From AC-32 sp038236705 (lineage in GTDB: Bacteria > Actinomycetota > Thermoleophilia > Gaiellales > Gaiellaceae), in contig JBBRZN010000002.1 of assembly GCA_038236705.1 (NCBI GenBank), forward strand, positions 62,001 through 126,000: DNA of 64,000 bases, in the 5' to 3' direction. Shown one piece after another: positions 28,840-38,595 of this stretch. The position numbers and the translations under genes are program-made. The notes below the pieces were generated by a model. The model made no database searches. It was not told the DNA's origin and saw only the letters and a program-made list of their open reading frames with translations. Within the stretch, counting starts at the first letter, position 1; every line of letters starts with the position of its first letter.

Positions 28840-30897
28840 ATGAAGCCGCTCCTTCTCGCAGCCATCCTCGCCGCCGCGTTTCCGGGCCACGCTCTAGGCG
28901 CGGGGCTGACGGCGCGAGATCTTTCGCCGCAGGCGTCACGCGGGGCGGTTGCAGAGAAAGTGTTCGAGCTCGTCGGTGCGCACTGGCGCGGGCCGGGGCT
29001 GGTCAAGTACCGCACCCGGAACCTGGCGGGCCGCTGGAGCGCATGGCGGGTCTTCTCGCCGGAGGACGCGCTTCCCGACAATGGACGCGAGCGCCGCGCT
29101 ACCCGGGGCTGGCGAGTCTCGAGCCCGTTCTGGACGGGGCCCTCGAAGGCGATCCAGTACAGGACCGCGGGCCGCGTCAGCCGGGTGCGGGCCTACTTCG
29201 TGCGCAGCCCGAGGCAACGGCTGCCCGCGAAGCGTGTCGACCTCGCCGGCGCGCCCGCGGTGATCGATCGCGCCGGCTGGCACGCGGACGAAGCGATCCG
29301 CCGCGCGCCGCCGTACTACGCCGACTCCGTGCATGTCGCGATCGTCCACCACACGGCCGGCTCGAACTCGTACACGCGCGCCCAGTCGGCCTCGATCGTC
29401 CGCGCGATCGAGCTCTACCACGTGCAGGGCAACGGCTGGAACGACATCGGCTACAACTTCCTCGTCGACAAGTACGGCCAGATCTTCGAAGGCCGCTACG
29501 GGGGCATGACGAGGCCGGTCATCGGCGCCCACTCGGAGGGTTTCAACTCCGGCTCGGTCGGAGTCGCGGTGATCGGTGACTACAGCTCGACCTCGATCAC
29601 GCCCGCGGCGCGCGCCGCACTCGTCTCACTACTTGCCTGGCGGCTCGACCTCGACCACGCCGACCCGGCGTCGAGCGTCGTGCGGGTCTCGGCGGGCAAC
29701 CCTCGCTACCGGGCCGGTACGGCGGTGACCCTGCGCGCGATCTCGGCCCATCGCGATGTCTACCCGACGAGCTGCCCCGGCGCCGGCCTCTATGGGCAGC
29801 TAGCTGCGATCCGAACCGCGGTGGCCCAGACAGGCCTGCCGAAGCTCTACTCGCCGGCTGTCGTGGGAACCCTCGGCGGTCCGATTCGCTTCACGGCGCG
29901 GCTCTCGGGCCAGACGTCCTGGGCGCTGACCGTTCGCGACCAGAACAAGGCCGTGATCGCCAGCGGCGCGGGGATCGGCGCGAGCGTCGAATGGACCTGG
30001 GACTCGACCGCGGCCCCGGCCGGGCTCTACACCTGGGCGATCAGCGCGCCGCAGATGCGCTCGGCCACGGGCACGATCGGCACCGCTCCCGCACCGCTCT
30101 CGCTTCAGCAAGTGAAGATCGCCCCCGGAGTGGTGACCCCGAACGGCGACGGGCGCAGCGACGAGGCGAAGGTGAGCTACCGGATCTCCGCTCCCGCGCT
30201 CGTCACCGCGAGCGTGCTCGACTCGCTCGGAGACACCGCCGCGATGCTCTTCAGCCGGCGCCGGCCGGCGGGGCAGAGCGAGTTCGTCTGGAGCGACGTT
30301 GGCCTCCCGGACGGGCGTTACCGCCTCTCGCTCGTCGCCAAGGACGACCGCGGCAAGCAGGTGCAGTCGACGGTGAAGCTCTACGTCGACCGGACGCTGG
30401 CCGGCTTCGTCGCCAGCGCGCCGGCGATCTCGCCGAATGGCGACGGCCGCTTCGACACGCTCGACTACTCCTTCCAGCTCAACGCAACGGCGCACGTGCG
30501 GCTGCGGATCCTGCGCGGTTCCACGGTGCTGGCGACGCCGCTCGACACCGCGCTGGCCGTTGGCCCGCAGCGTCTGACCTGGGACGGGAGCGGCCTGCCC
30601 GACGGGCGCTACTCGGCGGTTCTGAGCGCGACCGACTCGCTGCTCACGGTCAAGCAGTCCCTGATCGTGCGCCTCGACCGCGTCGCGCCCGCTCTGCGGC
30701 TGGCCTCGTTCCGGCTGCTGCGCTTCTGGCTGAGCGAGCCCGCACAGGTGACCATCGTGCTGAACGGCCACCCGCACGTGCTCGCGATCAAGCGCGCCGG
30801 CTTCTTCCGGGTCGGCCACAGCGGGCGGGTGCGTGCGATGCGGGCTTACGCACGCGACCTCGCCGGCAACCAGAGCCGTCAGGTCCGCGGGCCTTGA
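28840..30897 (+). CDS. secreted PGRP-type N-acetylmuramoyl-L-alanine amidase with FlgD-like Ig domains
   Basis: 685 residues from the ATG that gives a clean signal peptide (MKPLLLAAILAAAFPGHALG). A beta domain (about 35-130) precedes an amidase-2/PGRP domain (about 150-330) with the zinc ligand in VAIVHHTAG, the substrate strand YNFLVDKYGQIFEGRYGG and a second ligand region AHRDVYPTSCPG. Two repeats with SPNGDGR/TPNGDGR motifs (about 430-590) are FlgD-like Ig units, common in secreted wall enzymes. It should cut the amide bond between MurNAc and the stem peptide. A start 11 codons earlier is possible but would spoil the signal sequence. The end overlaps birA by 19 nt. Confidence 0.92.
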   Translation: MKPLLLAAILAAAFPGHALGAGLTARDLSPQASRGAVAEKVFELVGAHWRGPGLVKYRTRNLAGRWSAWRVFSPEDALPDNGRERRATRGWRVSSPFWTGPSKAIQYRTAGRVSRVRAYFVRSPRQRLPAKRVDLAGAPAVIDRAGWHADEAIRRAPPYYADSVHVAIVHHTAGSNSYTRAQSASIVRAIELYHVQGNGWNDIGYNFLVDKYGQIFEGRYGGMTRPVIGAHSEGFNSGSVGVAVIGDYSSTSITPAARAALVSLLAWRLDLDHADPASSVVRVSAGNPRYRAGTAVTLRAISAHRDVYPTSCPGAGLYGQLAAIRTAVAQTGLPKLYSPAVVGTLGGPIRFTARLSGQTSWALTVRDQNKAVIASGAGIGASVEWTWDSTAAPAGLYTWAISAPQMRSATGTIGTAPAPLSLQQVKIAPGVVTPNGDGRSDEAKVSYRISAPALVTASVLDSLGDTAAMLFSRRRPAGQSEFVWSDVGLPDGRYRLSLVAKDDRGKQVQSTVKLYVDRTLAGFVASAPAISPNGDGRFDTLDYSFQLNATAHVRLRILRGSTVLATPLDTALAVGPQRLTWDGSGLPDGRYSAVLSATDSLLTVKQSLIVRLDRVAPALRLASFRLLRFWLSEPAQVTIVLNGHPHVLAIKRAGFFRVGHSGRVRAMRAYARDLAGNQSRQVRGP

Positions 30898-31466
30898 TCG
30901 ACCCATCCGTCGTAGCGGCGCTCGAGCCGTTCGAGCAGCTCGACCAGGAGCTCGGCGCGGTCGATCTCGCGGCCGGTCTCGGCGAGCAGGGACGTCGCGG
31001 GGCGGTCGACCTCCGTGGGCAGGTCGCTCTCAGCCACGTTCACGTTGACGCCCACGCCGAGCACGACCCTTCCCTCGCGGGCCTCCGCGAGGATTCCGGC
31101 AACCTTGCGGCCGCCGACGAGCAGGTCGTTCGGGAACTTCAACTCGGGCTCGAGCTTCGTCACGGCTGCGATCGCGCCGACGCACGCGAACGCCGCGACG
31201 CCCGTCAGCTCGGGTAACCGCTCCGGCGAGACCTCCGGCCGAAGCTGGATCGAGCAGAGCAGGCTCGTTCCGGCAGGCGCGAGCCAGCGCCGTCCGAGCC
31301 GCCCCCGCCCGGCGGTCTGCTCTCCGGCGACGGCGACGGCGCCCTCCGGCGCATCGGCCTCCAGCAGGAGCTGCGTGGATGGGGTCGACTCGACGTAGAG
31401 GTACTCGCGTCCGAAGCGCCCACGCAGCAACGGAAGGACGGCCTGGGGTGCCAGCGAGTCGAGCAC
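30879..31466 (-). CDS. birA: biotin-[acetyl-CoA-carboxylase] ligase, short form
   Basis: 195 residues with the catalytic core: STPSTQLLL, the biotinyl-AMP loop GRGRLGRRW (about 52-60), KFPNDLLVGGRKVAGILAE (about 103-121) and GVGVNVN. It attaches biotin to the carboxyl-carrier protein used with AccAD. It has no N-terminal repressor domain and ends right after LLERLERRYDGW, so the usual C-terminal SH3-like domain (about 50 residues) is missing. The remaining space is occupied by the convergent amidase gene. GTG start, TAGTGT seven bases upstream, divergent from the sigma factor gene by 21 bp. Confidence 0.9.
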   Translation of the reverse strand: MLDSLAPQAVLPLLRGRFGREYLYVESTPSTQLLLEADAPEGAVAVAGEQTAGRGRLGRRWLAPAGTSLLCSIQLRPEVSPERLPELTGVAAFACVGAIAAVTKLEPELKFPNDLLVGGRKVAGILAEAREGRVVLGVGVNVNVAESDLPTEVDRPATSLLAETGREIDRAELLVELLERLERRYDGWVDQGPRT

Positions 31467-31472
31467 CGGCCA

Positions 31473-31479
31473 TACACTA
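31473..31479. promoter_or_regulatory. overlapping divergent -10 elements of birA and the ECF sigma gene
   Basis: The heptamer TACACTA reads TACACT on the plus strand (31473-31478), 9 bases before the sigma-factor GTG, and TAGTGT on the minus strand (31479-31474), 7 bases before the birA GTG. Only 21 bp separate the start codons, so both mRNAs should be leaderless and the polymerases would compete for the same bases. Confidence 0.6.
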
Positions 31480-31487
31480 GGCCGACC

Positions 31488-32102
31488 GTGCAACCTCCTC
31501 TGCGCAAGGGCCGTCAGATTCGTCAGGACCCGCGGCCGGAGGCGCCGCTCGTCTACGAGAGGTTGAGTGACCCGATCCTGGTCAAGCGAGCAAAAGACGG
31601 CGATTCGGCGGCGCTCGCGACGCTGTGCGAGCGGCACGCTCCGCGTATCGAGCGCCTGGCCGCGCAGGTGCTCGCCGATTCCGAGGACGCTCGCGACGCG
31701 GCTCAGGAGGCGCTGGCCAAGCTCTGCTTGCGGCTGCGCCAGTTTCGCGGCGATTCGCAGTTCGCGACCTGGCTCCACCGCCTCGTGGTCAACACCTGCC
31801 ACGACGTTGCCGACCGCCAGCGCGTGCGCCGCTGCGAGCCGCTGCTCGACGACGAGCGCGTCGCCGGCGATGCCGACCCCGCCAGGGAAGCCGATCTCGC
31901 CGAGCTTCGGCATGAACTCGGGGCGGGTCTCGCGGGCCTCTCGCAGGAGCAGGCGAGCGTGGTCGTCCTGAAGGACGCGCTCGGCTTCTCCTTCGCCGAG
32001 ATCTCGGCTCGCGAGGGCATGCCGGTCGGGACTGCGAAGTGCTACGCGCACCGCGCCCGCGCCGGGCTGCGCTCACGGCTCTCGGACCCCGCGGCGGCGT
32101 GA
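31488..32102 (+). CDS. ECF-type RNA polymerase sigma factor
   Basis: 204 residues: region 2 with DAAQEALAKLCLRLRQFRGD and FATWLHRLVVNTCHDVADRQR (about 65-118), and region 4 with LSQEQASVVVLKDALGFSFAEISARE and PVGTAKCYAHRARAGLRSRL (about 150-200). It directs polymerase to stress or envelope promoters. No anti-sigma gene is adjacent on either side, so its control is not visible. GTG start with a leaderless-type -10; later in-frame starts would remove part of the N-terminal extension only. Confidence 0.93.
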   Translation: MQPPLRKGRQIRQDPRPEAPLVYERLSDPILVKRAKDGDSAALATLCERHAPRIERLAAQVLADSEDARDAAQEALAKLCLRLRQFRGDSQFATWLHRLVVNTCHDVADRQRVRRCEPLLDDERVAGDADPAREADLAELRHELGAGLAGLSQEQASVVVLKDALGFSFAEISAREGMPVGTAKCYAHRARAGLRSRLSDPAAA

Positions 32103-32154
32103 GACGACGCTTGCGTCGTCGCTCTCAGGCCACGCGGGCTTTGCCCGTGTGGCC
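32103..32154 (+). terminator. two tandem hairpins after the sigma factor gene
   Basis: GACGACGC-TT-GCGTCGTC (32103-32120) and GGCCACGCGGGC-TTT-GCCCGTGTGGCC (32128-32154, 12 bp with one G-T pair). There is no T-tract. Together they probably end or attenuate the sigma transcript; the paired layout also resembles other intergenic elements in the window. Confidence 0.5.
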
Positions 32155-32202
32155 GTCTGCAATGACCGGTCGCAACGCCAGTCACGAGAAGCTGCGGCTG
32201 CA

Positions 32203-32631
32203 ATGAGCCTGGGCCGTGAGGAGATCGAGGCGATCCTGCCTCACCGGGAGCCGTTCCTCCTGATCGACGAGGTGCTCGAGCTCGAGCCCGGCCAGCGTGT
32301 GGTCGCGCGCAAGACCGTGCGGCCGGACGAGTGGTATCTCGCGGGCCATTTCCCGGGCCGTCCGATCATGCCCGGCGTCCTGATCGTCGAGGCGATGGCC
32401 CAGACCGGCGCCGTCGCGGTGCTCACGCAGGAGGAGAACAAGGGCCGCCTGGCGCTGTTCGCCGGAATCGACGACGTGCGTTTCAAGCGAATCGTCGAGC
32501 CGGGCGACGAGCTCGTCTTCGAATGCAAGATCGAGACCGTGCGCGGACCGATCGGCAAGGGCAAGGCGACAGCTCACGTGGGCGAGGAGCTGGCCGCCCG
32601 CGGGATGCTGACCTTCGCGGTGGAGAGATGA
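32203..32631 (+). CDS. fabZ: 3-hydroxyacyl-ACP dehydratase FabZ
   Basis: 142 residues with the hot-dog signature: ILPHREPFLLIDEV (about 10-23), AGHFPGRPIMPGVLIVEAMAQ (about 48-68, His and Glu catalytic) and RFKRIVEPGDEL. It removes water from 3-hydroxyacyl-ACP in type II fatty-acid synthesis. The frame extends 18 codons upstream, but the ATG at 32203 matches the family start. First gene of the fab cluster, separated from fabH by 166 bp holding hairpins. Confidence 0.95.
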   Translation: MSLGREEIEAILPHREPFLLIDEVLELEPGQRVVARKTVRPDEWYLAGHFPGRPIMPGVLIVEAMAQTGAVAVLTQEENKGRLALFAGIDDVRFKRIVEPGDELVFECKIETVRGPIGKGKATAHVGEELAARGMLTFAVER

Positions 32632-32698
32632 GCGTTCTTTCAGCTCTTCAGCGCTGGGGAAGGGTCTCGGGGAATCGGGAGGTTTCCCGCCCGGCTGT

Positions 32699-32759
32699 GC
32701 GGGCGCAGCCCGCCGCGCCTGGAGAAGAAGGGGGATCGTGGGGGAAACCTGGTTTCCCC
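32699..32759 (+). promoter_or_regulatory. hairpins in the fabZ-fabH gap
   Basis: The 166-bp gap holds GCGGGC-GCA-GCCCGC (32699-32713) and GGGGAAAC-CTG-GTTTCCCC (32741-32759). The second ends 38 bp before the fabH ATG and could act as an attenuator or as a processing stem. No T-run is present, and no known fab operator was recognised. Confidence 0.35.
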
Positions 32760-32797
32760 TGCGGGAGTGAGGCGGAGCCGAACGACGCGGTGGAGCG

Positions 32798-33811
32798 ATG
32801 ATCGGCACGGCCAACGGCGTCGCGATCTCGATCACCGGCCTCGGCTCCCACCTGCCGGAGCGCGTGGTCACCAACGACGAGCTCTCGACGATGATGGACA
32901 CCTCCGACGAGTGGATCGTCGAGCGCACCGGCATTCGCGAGCGGCGGATCGCCGCGCCCGAGGAGGCGCTCTCGGACCTCTGCCTCCCCGCAGCGCGGCA
33001 GGCGCTCGCCGACGCCGGGCTCCAGGGCTCCCAGATCGACCTGATCATCGTGGCCACGGTCACGCCTGACATGGCCTTCCCCTCCACAGCGGCGATCCTG
33101 GCCGACCAGCTCGGGGCGACCAAAGCGGCCGCCTACGACCTCTCTGCGGGTTGCACCGGCTTCATGTACGCGGTCGCCCAGGGCTACGGCATGCTCGCGG
33201 GCGGCCTGGCCCAGAAGGCGCTGATCGTCGGCGGCGACGTGCTCTCGAAGATCCTCGACTGGAGCGACCGCGGCACGGCTGTCCTCTTCGGTGACGGGGC
33301 GGGTGCGATCGTCCTCGAGCGGGTCGCCGAAGGCGGCTTCCTCGGCTTCGAGCTCGGCGCCGACGGCTCGGGTGGGCCGCAGCTCTACCTGCCCGCCGGC
33401 GGCTCGCGCTCGCCCGCGAGCGCGGAGTCCGTGGCCGATGGGCAGCATTTCGTGAAGATGAACGGCCGCGAGGTGTTCAAGTTCGCGACGCGCATACTCG
33501 TCTCGTCTGCGGAGTCCGTGCTCGCCGAGTGCGGGCGCACCATCGACGACGTGGACCTCTACGTGCCGCACCAGGCGAACGTGAGGATCATCGAGCATGC
33601 GGTGAACAAGCTCGGGATCCCGAAAGAGAAGGTGGTTATCGATGTCGACCGCTACGGGAATACGTCGTCCGGCTCGATTCCGCTTGCGCTGGCGGATGCG
33701 AAAGCCGATGGGAGGCTAGAAAAGGGCAAGCTCGTGTTGATGACTGGAATGGGTGCCGGCCTCACGTGGGGCTCCGGTTTGATCGAATGGACAGACGGAG
33801 GAATGGGATGA
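32798..33811 (+). CDS. fabH: 3-oxoacyl-ACP synthase III (FabH)
   Basis: 337 residues with the KAS III triad: Cys in DLSAGCTGFMYA (about 112-123), His in DLYVPHQANVRII and Asn in DRYGNTSSGSIP. The start shows the family motif GLGSHLPERVVTNDE and TSDEWIVERTGIRERR. It condenses acyl-CoA with malonyl-ACP to start chains. The stop overlaps the fabD start (ATGA). Confidence 0.96.
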   Translation: MIGTANGVAISITGLGSHLPERVVTNDELSTMMDTSDEWIVERTGIRERRIAAPEEALSDLCLPAARQALADAGLQGSQIDLIIVATVTPDMAFPSTAAILADQLGATKAAAYDLSAGCTGFMYAVAQGYGMLAGGLAQKALIVGGDVLSKILDWSDRGTAVLFGDGAGAIVLERVAEGGFLGFELGADGSGGPQLYLPAGGSRSPASAESVADGQHFVKMNGREVFKFATRILVSSAESVLAECGRTIDDVDLYVPHQANVRIIEHAVNKLGIPKEKVVIDVDRYGNTSSGSIPLALADAKADGRLEKGKLVLMTGMGAGLTWGSGLIEWTDGGMG

Positions 33812-34740
33812 GCGCGCAAAAAATCGCATTTTGCTTCCCGGGCCAGGGCTCGCTCGAGGCGGGCATGGGCCGGGAGATCGCCCTGGCGGTGCCCGAGGCG
33901 ATGGACGTCTACCGCCGCGCGAGCGAGGCCTCGGGCCTCGATCTCGTCCGGCTCTGCTTCGAGGCGCCTGAGGCCGAGCTCGTACACACCGAGGTGCAGC
34001 AGCCCGCACTGGTGGCGACGAGCTTGGCCGTGCTGGCTGCGCTGCGTGCAGACGGGTTTGAGCCGGACGTCGTCGTCGGCCACTCGGTCGGCGAGTTCGC
34101 TGCGCTCGCTGCGGCGCAGGCGCTCTCGGTCGAAGACGCGCTGATGCTCGTCCGGGAGCGCGGCCTGGCGATGGCCGAGGCGGCGCTGGAGAACCCCGGT
34201 TCGATGGCGGCGATCCTCGGGCTCGAGGACGCGGTCGTCGAGGCCCTGTGCAAGCAGATCTCGGGCGTCTGGCCGGCGAACTACAACTGCCCGGGCCAGA
34301 TCGTCATCTCGGGCCAGGACCCGGCGGTGGACGAATGCTGCAGCGAGGCCGAGGTCAAGGGTGCACGCAGGACGGTGAAGCTCCGTGTCTCCGGCGCCTT
34401 CCACAGCCCGCTGGTCGCGCGTGCTGCCGAGCGCCTGCGCCCCGCGATCGAGCGCGCGAAGATCAACGACCCGATCGCGCCCTTCATGTCGACGGTGACG
34501 GCGAAGATCGAGCCCGCGCAGCGGATGGCCTCGCTCCTCGTCGAGCAGCTGACCGCGCCGGTGCGCTTCACGCAGGCCGCGCGCGAGCTGATGCGCCAGG
34601 GCGTGAAGGTCTTCGTCGAGGTCGGGCCCGGCAACGTGCTCAGCGGTTTACTGAAGAGAATCGATCGCAGCGTGAAGGCGATTCCGGTCGGCGACCTGGC
34701 TTCGCTCGAGAAGCTGCGGGAGACGCTCAGAACTGCCTGA
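33808..34740 (+). CDS. fabD: malonyl-CoA:ACP transacylase
   Basis: 310 residues with FCFPGQGSLEAGMG (8-21), the nucleophile in VVGHSVGEFAALAAAQ (about 91-106), the His of GAFHSPLV (about 197-204) and VEVGPGNVLSGL. It moves malonyl groups from CoA to ACP. Translation is coupled to fabH by ATGA and to fabG by an 8-nt overlap if fabG starts at CTG. Confidence 0.96.
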   Translation: MSAQKIAFCFPGQGSLEAGMGREIALAVPEAMDVYRRASEASGLDLVRLCFEAPEAELVHTEVQQPALVATSLAVLAALRADGFEPDVVVGHSVGEFAALAAAQALSVEDALMLVRERGLAMAEAALENPGSMAAILGLEDAVVEALCKQISGVWPANYNCPGQIVISGQDPAVDECCSEAEVKGARRTVKLRVSGAFHSPLVARAAERLRPAIERAKINDPIAPFMSTVTAKIEPAQRMASLLVEQLTAPVRFTQAARELMRQGVKVFVEVGPGNVLSGLLKRIDRSVKAIPVGDLASLEKLRETLRTA

Positions 34741-35460
34741 ACCGTTCTGCTCCCTCGAAGGCAAGACCGCACTCGTCACCGGCGGTTCCCGCGGGATCGG
34801 CCGCGCGATCGCGCTCGAGCTGGCGCGTAGCGGTGCGGCGGTGGTCGTCGGCTACCACTCGGGCGCAGACGAGGCGGAGGCCGTCGCCGAGGAGGCCGGC
34901 GGTCGCGCCGTTCAGGCCGATGTCTCGGACCCCGAGCAGGCCAAGCGGCTGGTCGAGGAGGCGGGCGACCTCGACATCCTCGTGAACAACGCGGGCCTCA
35001 CCCGCGACGGGGTGCTGGCGCGCATGACCGACGAGGACTGGCGCGCTGTGATCGAGACGAACCTCTCCTCGGTCTTCTACACCTGCCGTGCCGCGACGCG
35101 CGGGATGATGAAGAAGCGCGCGGGCTCGATCGTCAACATCTCCAGCATCGTCGGCGTCCACGGCAACTGGGGCCAGGCGAACTACGGCGCCTCGAAGGCC
35201 GGGATCATCGGCTTCACCAAGTCGCTGGCCCGCGAGCTCGGCAGCCGCAACGTGCGCGCCAACGTGGTCGCGCCGGGCTACGTGAACACGCGCCTGACCG
35301 ACGTGCTTCCGGAAGAGGCGCAGCAGGCAATGCTGAGCAACACGCCGCTCGGCCGGCTCGGCGAGCCGGAGGACGTCGCCGGAGCGGTACGCTTCCTCTC
35401 CTCCGACGAGGCCTCGTTCATCACGGGCGAAGTGCTGCTCGTCGACGGGGGATTGGGAAT

Positions 35461-35464
<4 letters not shown>
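34733..35464 (+). CDS. fabG: 3-oxoacyl-ACP reductase FabG, probable CTG start
   Basis: From CTG at 34733 the protein is 243 residues, normal for FabG, with LEGKTALVTGGSRGIGRAIA (about 8-27, NADPH-binding TGxxxGIG), NNAG, the catalytic Ser in VNISSIVG, Tyr and Lys in YGASKAG, and ANVVAPGY. The first ATG/GTG/TTG in frame (GTG 34841) would remove the whole dinucleotide-binding motif. A GGGAG lies about 10 nt before the CTG, inside fabD. It reduces 3-oxoacyl-ACP. The stop overlaps the fabF start (GTGA). Confidence 0.93.
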
Positions 35465-36726
<1,262 letters not shown>

Positions 36727-36797
36727 ACGGCCTACGGCCTAACCCGCGCAGACTCCGCGCCTTCGGCGCTCCGCTGCACGCTGGGGATGCCAAGACA

Positions 36798-37607
36798 TCA
36801 CCCGCAGGCGCGAGTGTAGAAACGTAGGTATTCGTCGATGTGTCTGTGCCAGTAGCTCGAGCCGTGCGGCCCCGGCCAGACGTGGAAGGTGATGTTGGCG
36901 CCGTCGGCCCGAAGCTCCTTCGCAAGCGCGGTGTCGGCTTGCAGGAACGGATCCTCCGTACCGACGTCGAGCCAGACCGGCGCTCGATAGGGCGAGTGGC
37001 CCTGAGCGCGGGCGATCACGTCGTGGCGCTCGAAGTCGGCCGCGTCGTCGAAGGCGCCCTGCGGCGTGTCGCCGCCCTGGAACCAGAGCGCGGCGGAGTG
37101 CCCACCCACGGCGCAGAAGCGGTGTGGCGCGATCCGCGCAAGGTCGAGCGCGCCGAAGCCGCCCATCGAGATGCCGCCGACCGCTACTCGACGGGGATCC
37201 GCGCGGAGACGGGCGACGGCGGCCGGAATCGCCTCCTGCAGCACGTAGCTGCCCCAGCGCCCGTCGCGCCGGTCATGCCAGTAGCTGTGGTTCCCGCCGT
37301 TTGCGAGCAGGACGTTCGGAGCCTTCGCGCCGAGGGCGACGAGCGCTTGGAAGAAGGAGTCGCTGAGCTGTGAGTCGGGTGGCGCGCTGCGGCCGTGGAG
37401 GAAGACGAGCAACGGCCGGCCGCGGCCACCGCCGGCCGGAGCGACCAGCACTTCCTCCAGGCTGCGGCCGAGCAGCCGGCTGCGAAGCGGGAAGCGAGTG
37501 ACCGAGGCACCCCTATCGTCCTTGTAGCCGCGTCGAGCGTCGCGAACGACGACCCAGATCCCGGCCGCCGCGACGGCCAGCAGCGCGAGCGCTAGCCCCC
37601 GCCGCAT
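36798..37607 (-). CDS. secreted or anchored alpha/beta-hydrolase (esterase D/PHB-depolymerase-like)
   Basis: 269 residues: a hydrophobic N-terminal segment (about 5-20), then an alpha/beta-hydrolase with PLLVFLHGRS (about 64-73), nucleophile Ser in GGISMGGFGALDLA (about 143-156), Asp in DVGTEDPF and His in WPGPHGSSYWHRH. This fits PF00756 esterases. The substrate is unknown. The ATG overlaps the upstream small membrane-protein gene by 16 nt, so the two form an operon. Confidence 0.85.
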   Translation of the reverse strand: MRRGLALALLAVAAAGIWVVVRDARRGYKDDRGASVTRFPLRSRLLGRSLEEVLVAPAGGGRGRPLLVFLHGRSAPPDSQLSDSFFQALVALGAKAPNVLLANGGNHSYWHDRRDGRWGSYVLQEAIPAAVARLRADPRRVAVGGISMGGFGALDLARIAPHRFCAVGGHSAALWFQGGDTPQGAFDDAADFERHDVIARAQGHSPYRAPVWLDVGTEDPFLQADTALAKELRADGANITFHVWPGPHGSSYWHRHIDEYLRFYTRACG

Positions 37608-37924
37608 GCACGGCCGGGATCGCCGCCCGCGCCGCCCGCCGCAAAGGCGAGGCCCGCGATTATGAGCGCCGCCACGGAGACGAGCGCGAGGGTCAGCCCG
37701 AGTTTGGCGGACCTTGCTCCCCTGTCGGCCCGCCGCGCCCACACCGAGGTCGCGAAAGCCGCGATCGTGCTCACCGCGCACGCGGCGACGATCGCCTCGG
37801 AGACCGGGCCCCAGTGGTGGGCCCAGCGCATCGACGCGGCGAGCAGAAGCGCCGAGGCGACGCCGAAAAGCGCGGCCAGCTTCGCTCTGGATCTCCCTGG
37901 CTCGACCTCGTCCAGGATTTCCAT
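37592..37924 (-). CDS. small three-helix membrane protein
   Basis: 110 residues with hydrophobic segments at about 15-31, 41-62 and 74-95, and a Gly-rich C-terminus. No family is recognised. TAGGAT (37936-37931 on the minus strand) lies six bases before the ATG, supporting a genuine leaderless start. It is divergent from the HAD gene with 35 bp between starts, and co-directional and overlapping with the esterase. Confidence 0.6.
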   Translation of the reverse strand: MEILDEVEPGRSRAKLAALFGVASALLLAASMRWAHHWGPVSEAIVAACAVSTIAAFATSVWARRADRGARSAKLGLTLALVSVAALIIAGLAFAAGGAGGDPGRACGGG

Positions 37925-37959
37925 GTCGGGATCCTAGTCGCTCCCGGTAAGCTCGCCTG

Positions 37960-38595
37960 GTGGCGGGCGAGCGCTGGGTGACCTTCGACTGCTACGGCAC
38001 CCTGATCGACTGGAACGGCGGGATCCGCGGCGAGCTGGCTCGGGTGTTCGGGGAGGAGCGGGCCGGCGAGCAGCTCGAGCGCTATCACGAGCTCGAGCCC
38101 GAGCTCGAAGCCGACGGGACGCGCTCCTACCGCGAGGTGCTGACCGAGGCGATGCGCCGGCTCGGCGCACCCGCTGGCGAGGAGGACGCGCTGGCGCGCT
38201 CGCTGCCGCAATGGGAGCCGTTCCCGGAGGTACCCGAAGCACTCGCAGAGGTGAGAGCGCAGGGCTGGAAGCTGGCGATCCTCTCCAACACCGACCGCGA
38301 CTACATCGAGGCCTCCATGGAGCGGCTCGGCGTGCCGTTCGAGTTGGCGATCGTCGCTTCCGAGATCAACTCCTACAAGCCGGGCCTCGGCCACTGGCGC
38401 GTCTTCCAAGAACGCACCGGCCGCGCCCCCGACGCTCACGTTGCCGCCAGCCTCTTCCACGACATCGGCCCAGCGAACGAGGTCGGCCTGCCCTCGGTCT
38501 GGATCAACCGGCTGGGCGAGCGGCCCGGCCCGCAGCCGACCAAGGAGCAGCCTGACCTGACGAATCTGGCCGCGGCCCTCGAGGAGGTCGCGTGA
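37960..38595 (+). CDS. HAD-family hydrolase, haloacid-dehalogenase-like
   Basis: 211 residues with HAD motif I TFDCYGTLIDW (about 8-18, Asp nucleophile), motif II LAILSNTDRD (about 105-114), the motif III Lys in INSYKPGLGHW, and a helical cap between I and II. Motif IV is SLFHDIGPANEVGLPSVWIN. It may be a phosphatase or 2-haloacid dehalogenase. TAAGCT sits six bases before the GTG start, suggesting a leaderless mRNA. The stop overlaps the arginase-like start by 4 nt. Confidence 0.87.
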   Translation: MAGERWVTFDCYGTLIDWNGGIRGELARVFGEERAGEQLERYHELEPELEADGTRSYREVLTEAMRRLGAPAGEEDALARSLPQWEPFPEVPEALAEVRAQGWKLAILSNTDRDYIEASMERLGVPFELAIVASEINSYKPGLGHWRVFQERTGRAPDAHVAASLFHDIGPANEVGLPSVWINRLGERPGPQPTKEQPDLTNLAAALEEVA

